A stretch of 64,000 nucleotides of DNA from Marivita sp046592965 (GCF_046592965.1 NZ_JBISBV010000005.1:186001-250000); one strand, 5' to 3'; shown: positions 1 to 9,716, counted from the first letter of the stretch. Translations and numbers: made by a program. Notes: generated by a model not told the origin, from the letters alone.

Positions 1-730
1 CTTTGGCCCGACGTTTCACCGACAGGCCGCCGGGCAGGATGCCACCGGTCTCGAGCCCTCGGTCGATGCATTCGTTCATCACCGTCCACAATCGCTGGAT
101 GCCGTCGTCGAGAGCCGATGCATTGCGCCGCGACAACTCGTTTGCGCGTTTCATCCCGGCAATCGTCAGGCCCGACTCCGACGCCATCCGCAGCATGTCG
201 GCTGCCGACTTGAACGGATAGGGCACCGGCGGGCCATCGTCGGTGTCCTTGCCGGCGGCCAGTTCCGCCTCGGTCATCACAAAGCCGCCGCCGATGGAGA
301 AATAGGTTTCCTGCGCGATCACGTCGCCCTGCTTGTCGGTCGCGCGCAAGATCATTGCGTTGGCATGGCCGGGCAGATTGGGGCCGAAATCGAAACGCAG
401 GTCAGTTTCGGGATCAAATCCAAGCGGGTCGAGCCCGTCGGGATGGATGGATCTCGTCTCCCTGATGCGCGCCAGCGTCGCTTCGGCGTGGGCATGGTCA
501 TAGGTTTCGGGAACAAAGCCGGCCAGCCCGAGAATGGTGGCCCGATCCGTGGCGTGCCCGACGCCGGTAAAAGCCAGCGATCCATGCAGTGTCGCATTGA
601 CGCCGGACGCGCTGAACGGGGCGGCGCGCAAACGGTCCAGAAACCGTGCCGCAGCAACCATCGGGCCCATCGTGTGCGACGACGACGGGCCGATGCCCAC
701 TTTGAACATATCGAAAACAGACAGAAACAT
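1..730 (-). CDS. sdaA: L-serine ammonia-lyase (serine dehydratase), 3' end outside window
   Basis: Deaminates L-serine to pyruvate and ammonia; family members carry an oxygen-sensitive 4Fe-4S cluster. The frame starts at an ATG at 730 and stays open to base 1, giving 243 codons. The N-terminus reads MFLSVFDMFKVGIGPSSSHT and continues with MGPMVAAARFLD, the hallmark of the single-chain SDH beta domain. The later part contains IGGGFV and, near the window edge, GLETGGILPGGL leading into the alpha domain. The cluster-binding cysteines of the C-terminal domain lie beyond the window. The family is certain; the completeness of the gene cannot be judged here. Confidence 0.93.
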   Translation of the reverse strand, partial: MFLSVFDMFKVGIGPSSSHTMGPMVAAARFLDRLRAAPFSASGVNATLHGSLAFTGVGHATDRATILGLAGFVPETYDHAHAEATLARIRETRSIHPDGLDPLGFDPETDLRFDFGPNLPGHANAMILRATDKQGDVIAQETYFSIGGGFVMTEAELAAGKDTDDGPPVPYPFKSAADMLRMASESGLTIAGMKRANELSRRNASALDDGIQRLWTVMNECIDRGLETGGILPGGLSVKRRAK

Positions 731-895
731 CGGTGATCCGTACTCCTTATCGGATTGCATAGAGCAGGTCTTGGGTGGGTTTGGCTAGACCATGTCGGGT
801 TGGAGGGCGCGTCGGACAGAATAAGGGTCAGTTTAACGGAGTGTTTACCGATCTCTGGTCAGGATGGGGCAATGTTACTTGCCTTGGGGGCGATC

Positions 896-1111
896 ATGAC
901 GACCAATACCGACATCCTGGCGTGGCTTGCCGCCGCGCTGACAGTTCTCGCCTGGGCTGTCCTGCCACAGCTTGCTTTTGCCAAACCGGTGATGTGGCCT
1001 GACGTGCCGCCGGTGGTGACGACCATTCTTCCGCCTCAGGGCGCGCCTGTCGAGGGGGACAAGCGTCCTGGGACTGTCGCGGCACCGCGCGCACCGGTCG
1101 CACCTCCGTAG
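896..1111 (+). CDS. Small hypothetical membrane or secreted protein
   Basis: A 71-aa frame: MTTNTDILAW, a hydrophobic stretch of about 20 residues ending LPQLAFA, then a proline-rich tail of about 40 residues. This looks like a signal peptide or membrane anchor followed by a disordered tail. A G-run at 885-889 could serve as ribosome binding site; an in-frame ATG at 872 is an alternative start. It lies between the divergent sdaA and rpiA with no operon partner. I do not recognise a family, and chance coding in high-GC DNA remains possible. Confidence 0.4.
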   Translation: MTTNTDILAWLAAALTVLAWAVLPQLAFAKPVMWPDVPPVVTTILPPQGAPVEGDKRPGTVAAPRAPVAPP

Positions 1112-1223
1112 AAGCCGCCTGTCAATGGCGGTCCGCCTTAGCCGCGCGTCTTTTGCAATTCGGTCTCGCCCCTTGCGTCACGAGCGCCTATAAGACGGCC
1201 AGAACTGCCCAAGGAGCTGTCCC

Positions 1224-2012
1224 ATGACCGGAGAACTGTCGCCCATCGACAAGGCCAAGTATGTCGCCGCGAAACGTGCCGCCGACCTGGTCGAGGACGG
1301 AATGCGCGTTGGATTGGGCACCGGCTCGACAGCGGCCTGGCTGGTGCGCCATCTGGGCGAGAGGGTGCGCGATGACGGCTTGCGCATCAAGGGAGTGCCG
1401 ACCTCGACGCGCACTGCGGAATTGGCGCGCGATGTCGGGATCGAGGTTATCACTCTGGACGAAGCGAAAACGTTGAACCTGACCATCGACGGCGCGGATG
1501 AATTCGACGCCAATCTGAACCTGATCAAAGGCGGTGGCGGCGCGTTGTTGCAGGAAAAAATCGTCGCGGCCGCCAGTGAAGAGGTGGTGATCATCGCCGA
1601 CGCTGCAAAGGAAGTGGGCACGCTCGGAGCGTTTCCGCTCCCGATCGAGGTGATCCCGTTCGGTTGGACCACGACACAGATGCTGGTGGAAGAACTTTTG
1701 GTGTCAGCGGATGTGATGGGCCGCAAGATCACGTTGCGCATGAACGGTGACAAACCCTTCCGAACCGACGAGGGCAATCACATTCTCGATCTGCATCTGA
1801 GCCGAATCGGCAACGCCCGACAACTCGCGATGGCGCTCAATCAAATGCCGGGCGTGGTCGAGAACGGTCTGTTCATCGACCTGTGCGACAAGGTGATCAT
1901 CGGCTACGGCGATGGCCGGGTCGAAATGCGCGACATCAACGAAGGCACTGTCAGCGAGGACCGGATCAACCTTGTCGAGGGCGACAATCTATTCTCGGAC
2001 CTTGGCGATTGA
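1224..2012 (+). CDS. rpiA: Ribose-5-phosphate isomerase A
   Basis: Interconverts ribose 5-phosphate and ribulose 5-phosphate in the non-oxidative pentose phosphate pathway. The 262-aa length is slightly above the usual 220-235. Seen: GLGTGST phosphate loop (about residues 30-36), DGADEFD (89-95) and KGGGGALLQEK (102-112) carrying the catalytic acid/base residues of the family. An AAGGAG ribosome binding site lies about 8 bases before the ATG. gor follows 134 bp downstream on the same strand, so co-transcription is possible. Confidence 0.96.
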   Translation: MTGELSPIDKAKYVAAKRAADLVEDGMRVGLGTGSTAAWLVRHLGERVRDDGLRIKGVPTSTRTAELARDVGIEVITLDEAKTLNLTIDGADEFDANLNLIKGGGGALLQEKIVAAASEEVVIIADAAKEVGTLGAFPLPIEVIPFGWTTTQMLVEELLVSADVMGRKITLRMNGDKPFRTDEGNHILDLHLSRIGNARQLAMALNQMPGVVENGLFIDLCDKVIIGYGDGRVEMRDINEGTVSEDRINLVEGDNLFSDLGD

Positions 2013-2146
2013 ACATCGCTCACCTGCTCGATTTGGCTGGCACTCCGGCGGCTCACGAGCCTTTGGCGCGGATTCTCTGCCCTCTCCGTCTGGCCTTCCA
2101 GGGTTGCCTGTGAAATAGCTCTGCGCGACGATCTAAGGAGCAGACC

Positions 2147-3586
2147 ATGAGCGAGTTCGACTATGATCTTTTTGTCATAGGGGGCGGATCGGGTGGCGTT
2201 CGTGCGGCCCGCGTCGCGGCAGGCGAGGCAGGCGCCAAGGTCGCGTTGGCCGAGGAAGACCGGTACGGCGGCACCTGCGTGATCCGGGGATGCGTCCCCA
2301 AGAAGCTTATGGTGTTTGCCAGCGGTTATAGCGAAATGGCCAACGAGGCCGCGAGCTATGGCTGGAACATGACAGCCGGACAATTCGACTGGCCCGCTTT
2401 TTCCAAACGCCTCAACGCCGAGCTGGACCGGCTCGAAGGGGTTTATCGCAAGCTGCTGTCCGGGTCCGGTGTCACCACCTATGATGCCCGCGCGCGCCTG
2501 AAAGATCCCCACACGGTCACGCTCTCGACGGGTGAGACGGTGACGGCCAAGCACATTCTGATCGCAACTGGCGGCCGGCCGATGCGACCCGAAATGGACA
2601 ATGCGGATCTGGGCATCGTATCAGACGACATCTTTCATCTGAAGGAATTGCCCAAGTCGATCCTGATCGTTGGCGGCGGATATATCGCCTGTGAATTTGC
2701 GTGTATTCTTAACGGTCTGGGCGTCGAGGTGACGCAGTATTACCGGGGCGCGCAAATTCTGCGCGGCTTTGATGAGGAAGCACGCGGTCTGATCGCGAAT
2801 TCCATGTGCGAAAACGGCATCGACCTGCACACCGGCACGAACATCGTCGAAATGCACCGTGTTGCCGACGTCATGGGCGACGACATGGGCGGCCCTGTCG
2901 AGGACGTCCAATATGGTGGCACGACCAGGGACACCGCTGGTGGCGGGCCGGTTCGGGTCAAGGCAACCAACGGCACGGTCACCGATTTTGACGTGGTGAT
3001 GTTTGCCACAGGCCGCAAACCCAACTCTGATGATCTGGGTCTTGAATCGCTTGGGGTATCTCTGGGGCGTGCGGGGCAGATCGAAGTTGACGAATATAGC
3101 CAGACCGGCGTGCCCTCGATTTATGCCATCGGCGATGTCACCGACCGCGTGAACCTGACGCCAGTCGCGATCCGCGAAGGCATGGCGTTTGTTGAAACGG
3201 TCTTCCACGGCAACCCGACGCCGATTGATCACACGCTGATTCCGTCGGCGGTGTTTACGCAGCCCGAATTCGGCACCGTGGGTCTGAGCGAGGAAGCTGC
3301 ACGCGATCAGGAGCCGATTGAGGTGTACTGCACGTCGTTTCGCCCGATGCAGACGGCATTTGCCGAAAAGCCGGATCGCGTTTTGATGAAACTGGTGGTC
3401 AGCGTGGAAACCCGCAAGGTTCTGGGCTGCCACATCGTCGCTCCGAACGCAGGTGAAATGATCCAGATGGCGGGAATTGCGGTAAAGATGGGGGCGACCA
3501 AGGAGGATTTCGACCGCACGGTCGCCGTTCACCCGACCATGTCGGAAGAGATAGTGACGATGCGCAAACCAACGCGCACAGCTTGA
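2147..3586 (+). CDS. gor: Glutathione-disulfide reductase
   Basis: FAD- and NADPH-dependent reduction of glutathione disulfide in the cytoplasm. The 479 aa contain the FAD loop GGGSGG (12-17), the redox pair in GGTCVIRGCVPKK (Cys44 and Cys49), a second dinucleotide loop GGGYIACEFA (176-185), arginines at about 200 and 206 that fit NADPH, GRKPN, and the C-terminal HPTMSEE with His462 and Glu467. Ribosome binding site AAGGAG. Unusual: about 25-30 extra residues, rich in Gly and Asp (about 239-269), inside the NADPH domain; E. coli Gor is about 450 aa. The redox motif and HPTxSEE favour glutathione over lipoamide or mercury. Confidence 0.93.
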   Translation: MSEFDYDLFVIGGGSGGVRAARVAAGEAGAKVALAEEDRYGGTCVIRGCVPKKLMVFASGYSEMANEAASYGWNMTAGQFDWPAFSKRLNAELDRLEGVYRKLLSGSGVTTYDARARLKDPHTVTLSTGETVTAKHILIATGGRPMRPEMDNADLGIVSDDIFHLKELPKSILIVGGGYIACEFACILNGLGVEVTQYYRGAQILRGFDEEARGLIANSMCENGIDLHTGTNIVEMHRVADVMGDDMGGPVEDVQYGGTTRDTAGGGPVRVKATNGTVTDFDVVMFATGRKPNSDDLGLESLGVSLGRAGQIEVDEYSQTGVPSIYAIGDVTDRVNLTPVAIREGMAFVETVFHGNPTPIDHTLIPSAVFTQPEFGTVGLSEEAARDQEPIEVYCTSFRPMQTAFAEKPDRVLMKLVVSVETRKVLGCHIVAPNAGEMIQMAGIAVKMGATKEDFDRTVAVHPTMSEEIVTMRKPTRTA

Positions 3587-3658
3587 ATTTCCGACAATTA
3601 CACACAGCTTAGAGATTGAAACACACCAAAGATGACTTCCGAGAGGGGAAAAGACCAG

Positions 3659-4822
3659 ATGGCAGGCAACAGTGGCGGCCCGTGGGGCGGCGGCGGCAGA
3701 GGTGGTGATGACCGTGGGGACGATCGTCCGCGTGGTGGCGGCGGTCGACGCCCCGAAGACAACCAGCCGCAGATCCCGGAAATCGACGAACTGATGAAAA
3801 AGGGCCAGGAGCGTCTCCGGGTTCTCATGGGCGGTCGCGGTGGCACCGGCGGCCCCAACGGGTCTGGCGGAGGCGGCGGCGGCGGGTTCAAGCTGACGCG
3901 CGGCACGATCGGCATCGCCGTTCTGCTGGCCGTGGCGCTTTGGGCCTTTTCGAGCTTTTACACGGTGCGCCCCGAAGAACAGTCGGTCGAACTGTTCCTT
4001 GGCGAATTTTCCTCCACCGGCAATCCGGGTCTGAACTTCGCACCCTGGCCGTTCGTGACCGCCGAAGTGGTCAACGTCACGTCCGAGCGGACCGAGAACA
4101 TCGGCAGTCGCGGCAGCGCTGGCGGTGATGGCCTGATGCTCACGACGGACGCCAATATTGTCGACATCGATTTCCAGGTGGTCTGGAACATCAGCGATCC
4201 GGCCAAGCTGCTGTTCAATCTGCGCGACCCGCAGGTCACGGTGCAGGCGGTCTCGGAGGCTGTGATGCGCGAGATCATCGCGGCCACCAACCTTGCACCG
4301 ATCCTCAACCGCGATCGCGGCCTGATCGCCGACACCGCGCGCGAGAATATTCAGGCGACGCTTGACGAATATGAAAGCGGAATCAGCATTGTGCGGGTCA
4401 ACCTCGACACTGCGGACCCGCCCAGCGAAGTGATCGACGCGTTCCGCGAAGTTCAGGCCGCCGAGCAGGAACGTGACCGGTTGCAGCGTCAGGCCGACGC
4501 CTATGCAAACCGCGTTCTCGCCGAGGCGCGTGGTTCGGGTGCTCAGATTCTCGAGGAGGCCGAAGCGTATCGAGCGCAGGTCGTCAACGAAGCCATCGGT
4601 GAAGCCAGCCGCTTTATCGCCGTATCACAGGAATTCAACGAGGCACCCGAAGTCACGCAGCGCCGCCTCTACCTTGAAACAATCGAACGGACATTGGGTG
4701 ACATGGACAAGATCCTGCTAGACGAGACGAGCGGAGACGCATCCGGGCAGGGTGTCTTGCCCTACCTGCCGCTCAACGAATTGCGCCGGTCCGGTCAGAC
4801 CGAAACAGGAGGGTCGAACTGA
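3659..4822 (+). CDS. hflK: Membrane protease modulator HflK
   Basis: SPFH/band-7 protein that with HflC surrounds FtsH in the inner membrane and modulates its proteolysis. The 387 aa open with a Gly/Arg-rich, probably disordered segment (about 1-75), then one membrane span (LLAVALWAFSSFYTV region), the band-7 domain with TTDANIVDIDFQVVW, and a charged coiled-coil tail. I chose the ATG at 3659 (MAGNSGGPW) over the in-frame ATG at 3632 because AGGGG sits about 9 bases before it and no ribosome binding site precedes 3632. The stop overlaps the start of hflC by one base (TGATG), implying coupled translation. Confidence 0.94.
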   Translation: MAGNSGGPWGGGGRGGDDRGDDRPRGGGGRRPEDNQPQIPEIDELMKKGQERLRVLMGGRGGTGGPNGSGGGGGGGFKLTRGTIGIAVLLAVALWAFSSFYTVRPEEQSVELFLGEFSSTGNPGLNFAPWPFVTAEVVNVTSERTENIGSRGSAGGDGLMLTTDANIVDIDFQVVWNISDPAKLLFNLRDPQVTVQAVSEAVMREIIAATNLAPILNRDRGLIADTARENIQATLDEYESGISIVRVNLDTADPPSEVIDAFREVQAAEQERDRLQRQADAYANRVLAEARGSGAQILEEAEAYRAQVVNEAIGEASRFIAVSQEFNEAPEVTQRRLYLETIERTLGDMDKILLDETSGDASGQGVLPYLPLNELRRSGQTETGGSN

Positions 4823-5859
4823 TGCGTAAAGCTGCTTTTCTTTTGCCGGTCGGCGTTCTTGCACTCGTGGGCTTTCTGTCGTCGATCTATATCGTTGATG
4901 AACGCGAAAACGCCCTCGTGCTGCAATTTGGCCAGATCAAGCAGGTCGTCGATGAACCCGGCTTGGGGTTCAAACTTCCGATCATTCAAGAGGTTGTGCG
5001 CTACGATTCCCGTATTCTGTCGCTCGACACCGACGCGATCGAGGTCACACCATCCGATGACCGCCGTTTGGTGGTCGATGCCTTCACCCGCTACCGGATC
5101 GCCGATGTCGTGCAGTTCCGTCAGGCGGTTGGCGTGGGGGGTATCCGGGTTGCCGAAGACCGCCTGTCATCGGTCCTGAACGCCCAGATCCGCGAAGTTC
5201 TGGGTGCCGATCAGGTGACATCCGACACGATCCTGTCGCCTGAGCGTCGTGATCTGGCATTGCGTATCCGTGCGCAGGCCCGCACCAGTGCGGCCGGTCT
5301 CGGTCTTGAGATCGTGGACGTTCGCTTGAAGCAGACCAACCTACCGCAACAGAACCTCGATGCGACCTTTGCACGGATGCGGGCCGAGCGTGAGCGCGAG
5401 GCTGCGGACGAGATCGCCCGCGGTAACGAAGCGGCGCAACGTGTGCGCGCGGCGGCGGACAGAACCGTGGTGGAAACTGTCTCGAGCGCCGAGCGCGAGG
5501 CTGAGATCGCCCGCGGTGAGGCGGATGCGGAACGCAACCGGATCTATGCGCAGGCCTTTGGGAACAATCCCGAGTTCTTCGCCTTCTACCGGTCGCTCTC
5601 TGCGATGGAAAAGTCGCTGAACAAGGACAATTCAACCTTGGTCTTCTCACCCGAGAGCGGCTTCCTGGGTCAGATGTTCGACGTGATCCGTGCCGATGGT
5701 TTAGGCAAGGTCGCTGTCGAGGATTTCGATATCGAGCAGCTGCGCGAAATGGCGCCGGAAAGCGAGATTTCCCCCGACCTGCCCGAAGCTGAACGCAGGC
5801 TTCTCGAAGAGCAGCAGGAAGAGCAGAACGCGCCGTCGAATGAGGACGCGACCAATTGA
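4822..5859 (+). CDS. hflC: Membrane protease modulator HflC
   Basis: Partner of HflK in the FtsH-HflKC complex. The 345 aa start with an N-terminal membrane anchor (AAFLLPVGVLALVGFLSSIY), followed by the SPFH domain beginning ERENALVLQFGQIKQVV and a long Arg/Glu/Ala-rich helical tail (ARMRAEREREAADEIARG). It is coupled to hflK by a TGATG overlap and overlaps the next small gene by four bases. The hflK-hflC-DUF2065 order matches the gammaproteobacterial hflK-hflC-yjeT order. Confidence 0.95.
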   Translation: MRKAAFLLPVGVLALVGFLSSIYIVDERENALVLQFGQIKQVVDEPGLGFKLPIIQEVVRYDSRILSLDTDAIEVTPSDDRRLVVDAFTRYRIADVVQFRQAVGVGGIRVAEDRLSSVLNAQIREVLGADQVTSDTILSPERRDLALRIRAQARTSAAGLGLEIVDVRLKQTNLPQQNLDATFARMRAEREREAADEIARGNEAAQRVRAAADRTVVETVSSAEREAEIARGEADAERNRIYAQAFGNNPEFFAFYRSLSAMEKSLNKDNSTLVFSPESGFLGQMFDVIRADGLGKVAVEDFDIEQLREMAPESEISPDLPEAERRLLEEQQEEQNAPSNEDATN

Positions 5860-6047
5860 TCGAAACGATCCTTTCCGGACTCGCACTTGTTCTGATCATC
5901 GAGGGGCTGGCCTATGCGCTGGCCCCTTCGCTTGTGGAGCGTATGCTGGCTTCGGTGCGGGACATGCCGATTGATATGCGACGTCTCGTCGGAATCAGCG
6001 CAATCGCCGCCGGAATCGCGATCTTGTGGGTGCTGCGGCTGTTTTGA
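5856..6047 (+). CDS. DUF2065 family small membrane protein (YjeT-like)
   Basis: A 63-aa protein that starts at a TTG overlapping the hflC stop (TTGA). Two hydrophobic spans flank a short polar linker: ILSGLALVLIIEGLAYALAP, then RRLVGISAIAAGIAILWVL. The motif order (E-G-L-x-Y-A-L-A-P then R-x-x-G) and its place after hflKC match DUF2065/YjeT. The function is unknown; the linkage suggests a role near FtsH-HflKC. The TTG start is inferred from the overlap. Confidence 0.85.
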   Translation: MIETILSGLALVLIIEGLAYALAPSLVERMLASVRDMPIDMRRLVGISAIAAGIAILWVLRLF

Positions 6048-6199
6048 CCCCGCGTGACATGGCGTGGAAATTCACGATCAACTCACATCCGCTTGAACTG
6101 TGACATTCTTAATTGCGTGTTGCGTCAGCGCACCTACATTGGGCGCATCAAAACGCAGGTGATGGGCCAGACCCGTCACCAATGACGAAGGAGCTTCCC

Positions 6200-7663
6200 T
6201 TGACCACACAGGCAACAACATTCGAACGGGACCGGACGACGCCGCTGCGCATGTTCTGGCTGGCCTCGCTTTCGATGATACTTATCATGGCGCAATCGCT
6301 GAGCGCCCAGTCGCAGGAGAGCTTTGCCGATCTTGCGGACAAGATCAGCCCGGCGGTTGTCAACATCACCACCTCGACCACGGTTGCAGGGCGCACCGGC
6401 CCGCAAGGCATCGTCCCGCCCGGATCGCCGTTCGAGGATTTCTTCCGTGAATTCCAGGACCGTGGTGGCCAGGGCGACCGGCCGCGCCGGTCCTCAGCGC
6501 TGGGTTCGGGCTTTGTCATCTCTGAAGACGGCTATGTTGTCACCAACAACCACGTCATCGAAGGCGCCGATGAAATCCTCATCGAGTTTTTCGGCGGGTT
6601 CGAACTGCCCGCGACCATCATCGGCACCGACCCCAACACCGACATCGCACTGCTCAAGGTCGAAAGCGAAGAGCCGCTGGGCTTTGTCAACTTCGGCGAC
6701 AGCGACACCGCGCGTGTTGGCGATTGGGTTATGGCGATGGGCAACCCGCTGGGGCAGGGCTTTTCCGTCTCGGCCGGCATCGTGTCCGCCCGTAACCGCG
6801 CGCTGAGCGGCACCTATGACGACTACATCCAGACCGATGCCGCCATCAACCGGGGGAACTCCGGTGGCCCGTTGTTCAACATGGATGGCGACGTGATCGG
6901 CGTGAACACCGCGATCCTGTCGCCCAATGGCGGCTCGATCGGGATCGGGTTCTCGATGGCATCGAACGTGGTGACGCGGGTGATCGACCAGCTCAAGGAA
7001 TTCGGCGAAACCCGCCGCGGCTGGCTGGGCGTGCGCATTCAGGACGTGACCGACGATGTGGCCGACGCGCTGGGGCTTGAAGCCGCCAAGGGCGCTTTGG
7101 TGTCCGACGTTCCCGAAGGTCCGGCGATGGAAGCGGGTCTCGAAGCGGGCGATGTCATTCTCAGCTTTGATGGTGTGGATGTAGAGGATACGCGCGGCTT
7201 GGTCCGTCAGGTTGGCAACACCGCCGTCGGCAAGGCCGTGCGCGTCGTGATCAACCGCAATGGTGAGACGCAGACACTTCTTGTGACGCTCGGTCGCCGC
7301 GAAGAGGCCGAAGCCGTTCCGGCAGCACAGACCTTGGACGAGGATGGCGCGTCTTCGAGCATGGACCTGATGGGCCTCACGCTCAGCCCGCTCAACGCGG
7401 AGATCCGCGAGCAACTGGAGCTGCCAGACAGCGCCAAGGGGCTGGCGGTCATGGATGTCGATCAAACGTCTGAAGCCTTTGAAAAAGGTCTGCGTGCCGG
7501 TGATGTCATCACCGAAGCCGGTCAGGCTCAGGTTCTGGCATTCGGCGATCTGGAAGACCGGATCGATGAGGCGCGCGAGGCGGGCCGCAAGTCGATCTTG
7601 CTGCTGGTACGCCGGGGTGGCGATCCGCGGTTCGTGGCCCTGTCCATCACCGAAACCGAGTAA
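6200..7663 (+). CDS. Do-like periplasmic serine protease (DegP/HtrA family)
   Basis: Periplasmic ATP-independent protease/chaperone for misfolded envelope proteins. With a TTG start at 6200 it is 487 aa; AAGGAG lies about 7 bases upstream of that TTG, while the in-frame ATG at 6182 or the codon at 6113 lack a good site. A signal peptide (FWLASLSMILIMAQSLSAQ) precedes the trypsin-fold domain with His118 (VVTNNHVIEG), Asp148 (NTDIALLKV) and Ser221 (NRGNSGGP). Two PDZ domains follow (GWLGVRIQDV and MDLMGLTLSP regions). Complete triad. It is about 150 bp after the hflKC cluster and is followed by a strong terminator. Confidence 0.93.
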   Translation: MTTQATTFERDRTTPLRMFWLASLSMILIMAQSLSAQSQESFADLADKISPAVVNITTSTTVAGRTGPQGIVPPGSPFEDFFREFQDRGGQGDRPRRSSALGSGFVISEDGYVVTNNHVIEGADEILIEFFGGFELPATIIGTDPNTDIALLKVESEEPLGFVNFGDSDTARVGDWVMAMGNPLGQGFSVSAGIVSARNRALSGTYDDYIQTDAAINRGNSGGPLFNMDGDVIGVNTAILSPNGGSIGIGFSMASNVVTRVIDQLKEFGETRRGWLGVRIQDVTDDVADALGLEAAKGALVSDVPEGPAMEAGLEAGDVILSFDGVDVEDTRGLVRQVGNTAVGKAVRVVINRNGETQTLLVTLGRREEAEAVPAAQTLDEDGASSSMDLMGLTLSPLNAEIREQLELPDSAKGLAVMDVDQTSEAFEKGLRAGDVITEAGQAQVLAFGDLEDRIDEAREAGRKSILLLVRRGGDPRFVALSITETE

Positions 7664-7685
7664 GCAGCGGTTTCACTGACATGAC

Positions 7686-7716
7686 AAAGGGGCGTCCTGC
7701 CGGACGCCCCTTTTTT
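7686..7716 (+). terminator. Rho-independent terminator after the DegP-like gene
   Basis: Perfect 9-bp stem GGGGCGTCC / GGACGCCCC with loop TGCC, followed by six T; flanking AAA/TTT can extend the stem. It lies between the convergent protease gene and prpE and, read from the other strand, has an A/T flank too, so it may serve both. Confidence 0.9.
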
Positions 7717-7732
7717 CGTGTGCCAGCACCGA

Positions 7733-9625
7733 TCAGGAATTGGCGTATCCCAGCCGCTGCAACGCGGTTTTGATCTCGTCCAGAATGGCCGGATCGTCAA
7801 TCGTCGCAGGCGGCTTGAACTGCTCGCTATCCGCGATCTTGACCATCGTCGCCCGCAGGATCTTGCCCGAACGGGTCTTGGGCAGACGATCCACAACCGC
7901 GCACAGCTTGAAAGCGGCCACGGGTCCGATCTTTTCGCGCACCAGCGTCACACATTCCTTGACGATGTCTTCATGCGTGCGGGTGACACCGGACGTCAGG
8001 CAGACAAACCCCATCGGCAGCTGACCTTTCAACTGGTCGCTCACGCCGATGACGGCACATTCGGCCACATCCGGATGTCCGGCCAACACCTCTTCCATGC
8101 CGCCGGTCGACAGGCGGTGGCCGGCGACGTTGATCACGTCATCGGTGCGCGCCATGATGTAAAGGTATCCGTCCTCGTCCATCATGCCTGCGTCCCCGGT
8201 TTCGTAATAGCCGGGAAAGTGCGACAGGTATGATTTCCGAAACCGCTCCTCGGCACTCCACAGGTTCGGCAAGGCGCCGGGTGGCAAAGGCAGTTTGATC
8301 GCGATCGCACCCAATTCGCCCGCCTTCACAGGATGGCCCGCCTCGTCGAGGATATGCACGTCATAGCCGGGCATCGGCACCGCCGGTGATCCAATCTTCA
8401 CCGGGAGTTTTTCGATCCCGACCGGATAGCCTGCGATGGTCCAGCCGGTTTCGGTTTGCCACCAATGATCGTAAACCGGCTTGCCGCTGACCTTCATCGC
8501 CCATTCAATCGTGTCGGGATCGGCGCGCTCGCCCGCGAGGTAGATCGCATTGAGGCTTGAGATGTCGTATTTCTTGACGAACTCGCCTTTCGGATCATCG
8601 CGCTTGACGGCACGGAATGCTGTGGGCGCTGTAAAGAAGCTGCGCACCTTGTGATCGGCGATCACCCGCCAGAATGTGCCGGCATCCGGTGTGCCCACGG
8701 GCTTGCCCTCGAACACGATGGTGGTGTTGCCGTGGATCAGGGGCGCATAGCAGATATAGCTGTGCCCGACGACCCAACCCACATCCGACGCCGCCCAGAA
8801 CACATCGCCCGGATCGACATTGTAGATGTTTTTCATCGACCAGTTGAGCGCAACCAGATGGCCACCGGTGTGGCGGATCACCCCCTTGGGCGCGCCGGTG
8901 GTGCCGGAAGTGTAGAGGATATAGGCCGGATGGTTGCCCTCGACCGGCACGCAATCCGCTGGTTCCACGCCGTACTGAAAGCCGTGCCAATCGACATCGC
9001 GGCCTTCTTCGAGGCGCGCAACCTCCTGTTCGCGCTGAAAGATGACGCAGAAGTCGGGTTTGTGGGTGGAGCGATCAATCGCGCCATCCAGCAGCGGCTT
9101 GTAATGCACCACGCGTCCCGGCTCGACACCGCAGGAGGCGGCGATGATCGCCTTGGGCGTGGCGTCGTCGATCCGCACCGCGAGTTCGTTTGACGCAAAG
9201 CCGCCGAACACCACTGAATGGATCGCGCCGAGACGTGCACAGGCCAGCATCGCCTCCAGCGCCTCCGGCACCATTGGCATATAGATGATGACGCGGTCGC
9301 CTTTCTCGATACCCTTGGCGCGCAGCGCGCCCGCCAGCCGCGCCACGCGGTTGCGCAGTTCGGCATAGGTGATCTTGTGCAATGTGCCGGTGATCGGGCT
9401 GTCGTGGATGATGGCCACCTGTCCGCCGCGCCCGGCCTCGACATGGCGGTCAACGGCGTTCCAGCAGGTGTTGGTCAGACCGTCCGCAAACCATTCATAA
9501 AGATCGTCCCCGGCCTTGGTCAGTGCCTGCGTCGGCGCGCGATTCCACTCAATCGCCTGCGCCTGCTCCATCCAGAACCCCTCCGGGTCGGCTTTCCAGC
9601 GTTCATAGACCTCTTTGTAGCCCAT
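7733..9625 (-). CDS. prpE: Propionyl-CoA synthetase (acyl-CoA synthetase, PrpE type)
   Basis: Activates propionate with ATP and CoA via the acyl-adenylate, feeding propionyl-CoA assimilation. The 630 aa show ILYTSGTTGAPKGVIRH (P-loop-like AMP-binding motif), WWQTETGW, YYETGDAG, and the C-terminal TRSGKILRAT with the catalytic lysine that is acetylation-regulated in this family. The N-terminus YKEVYERWKADPEGFW is typical of PrpE rather than AcsA. An acetyl-CoA synthetase is the alternative. The upstream region carries a cluster of TTTGCAAA boxes pointing to control by a short-chain acyl-CoA regulator. Confidence 0.9.
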   Translation of the reverse strand: MGYKEVYERWKADPEGFWMEQAQAIEWNRAPTQALTKAGDDLYEWFADGLTNTCWNAVDRHVEAGRGGQVAIIHDSPITGTLHKITYAELRNRVARLAGALRAKGIEKGDRVIIYMPMVPEALEAMLACARLGAIHSVVFGGFASNELAVRIDDATPKAIIAASCGVEPGRVVHYKPLLDGAIDRSTHKPDFCVIFQREQEVARLEEGRDVDWHGFQYGVEPADCVPVEGNHPAYILYTSGTTGAPKGVIRHTGGHLVALNWSMKNIYNVDPGDVFWAASDVGWVVGHSYICYAPLIHGNTTIVFEGKPVGTPDAGTFWRVIADHKVRSFFTAPTAFRAVKRDDPKGEFVKKYDISSLNAIYLAGERADPDTIEWAMKVSGKPVYDHWWQTETGWTIAGYPVGIEKLPVKIGSPAVPMPGYDVHILDEAGHPVKAGELGAIAIKLPLPPGALPNLWSAEERFRKSYLSHFPGYYETGDAGMMDEDGYLYIMARTDDVINVAGHRLSTGGMEEVLAGHPDVAECAVIGVSDQLKGQLPMGFVCLTSGVTRTHEDIVKECVTLVREKIGPVAAFKLCAVVDRLPKTRSGKILRATMVKIADSEQFKPPATIDDPAILDEIKTALQRLGYANS

Positions 9626-9716
9626 CCCGATCTCCTCCGTTTGACATTTGTGATTTGCCTAGGGCGCTGGCGTCGACGCGGCAAGTCTCTGGCGCGGACG
9701 CGCGGCAGATGGCCGC

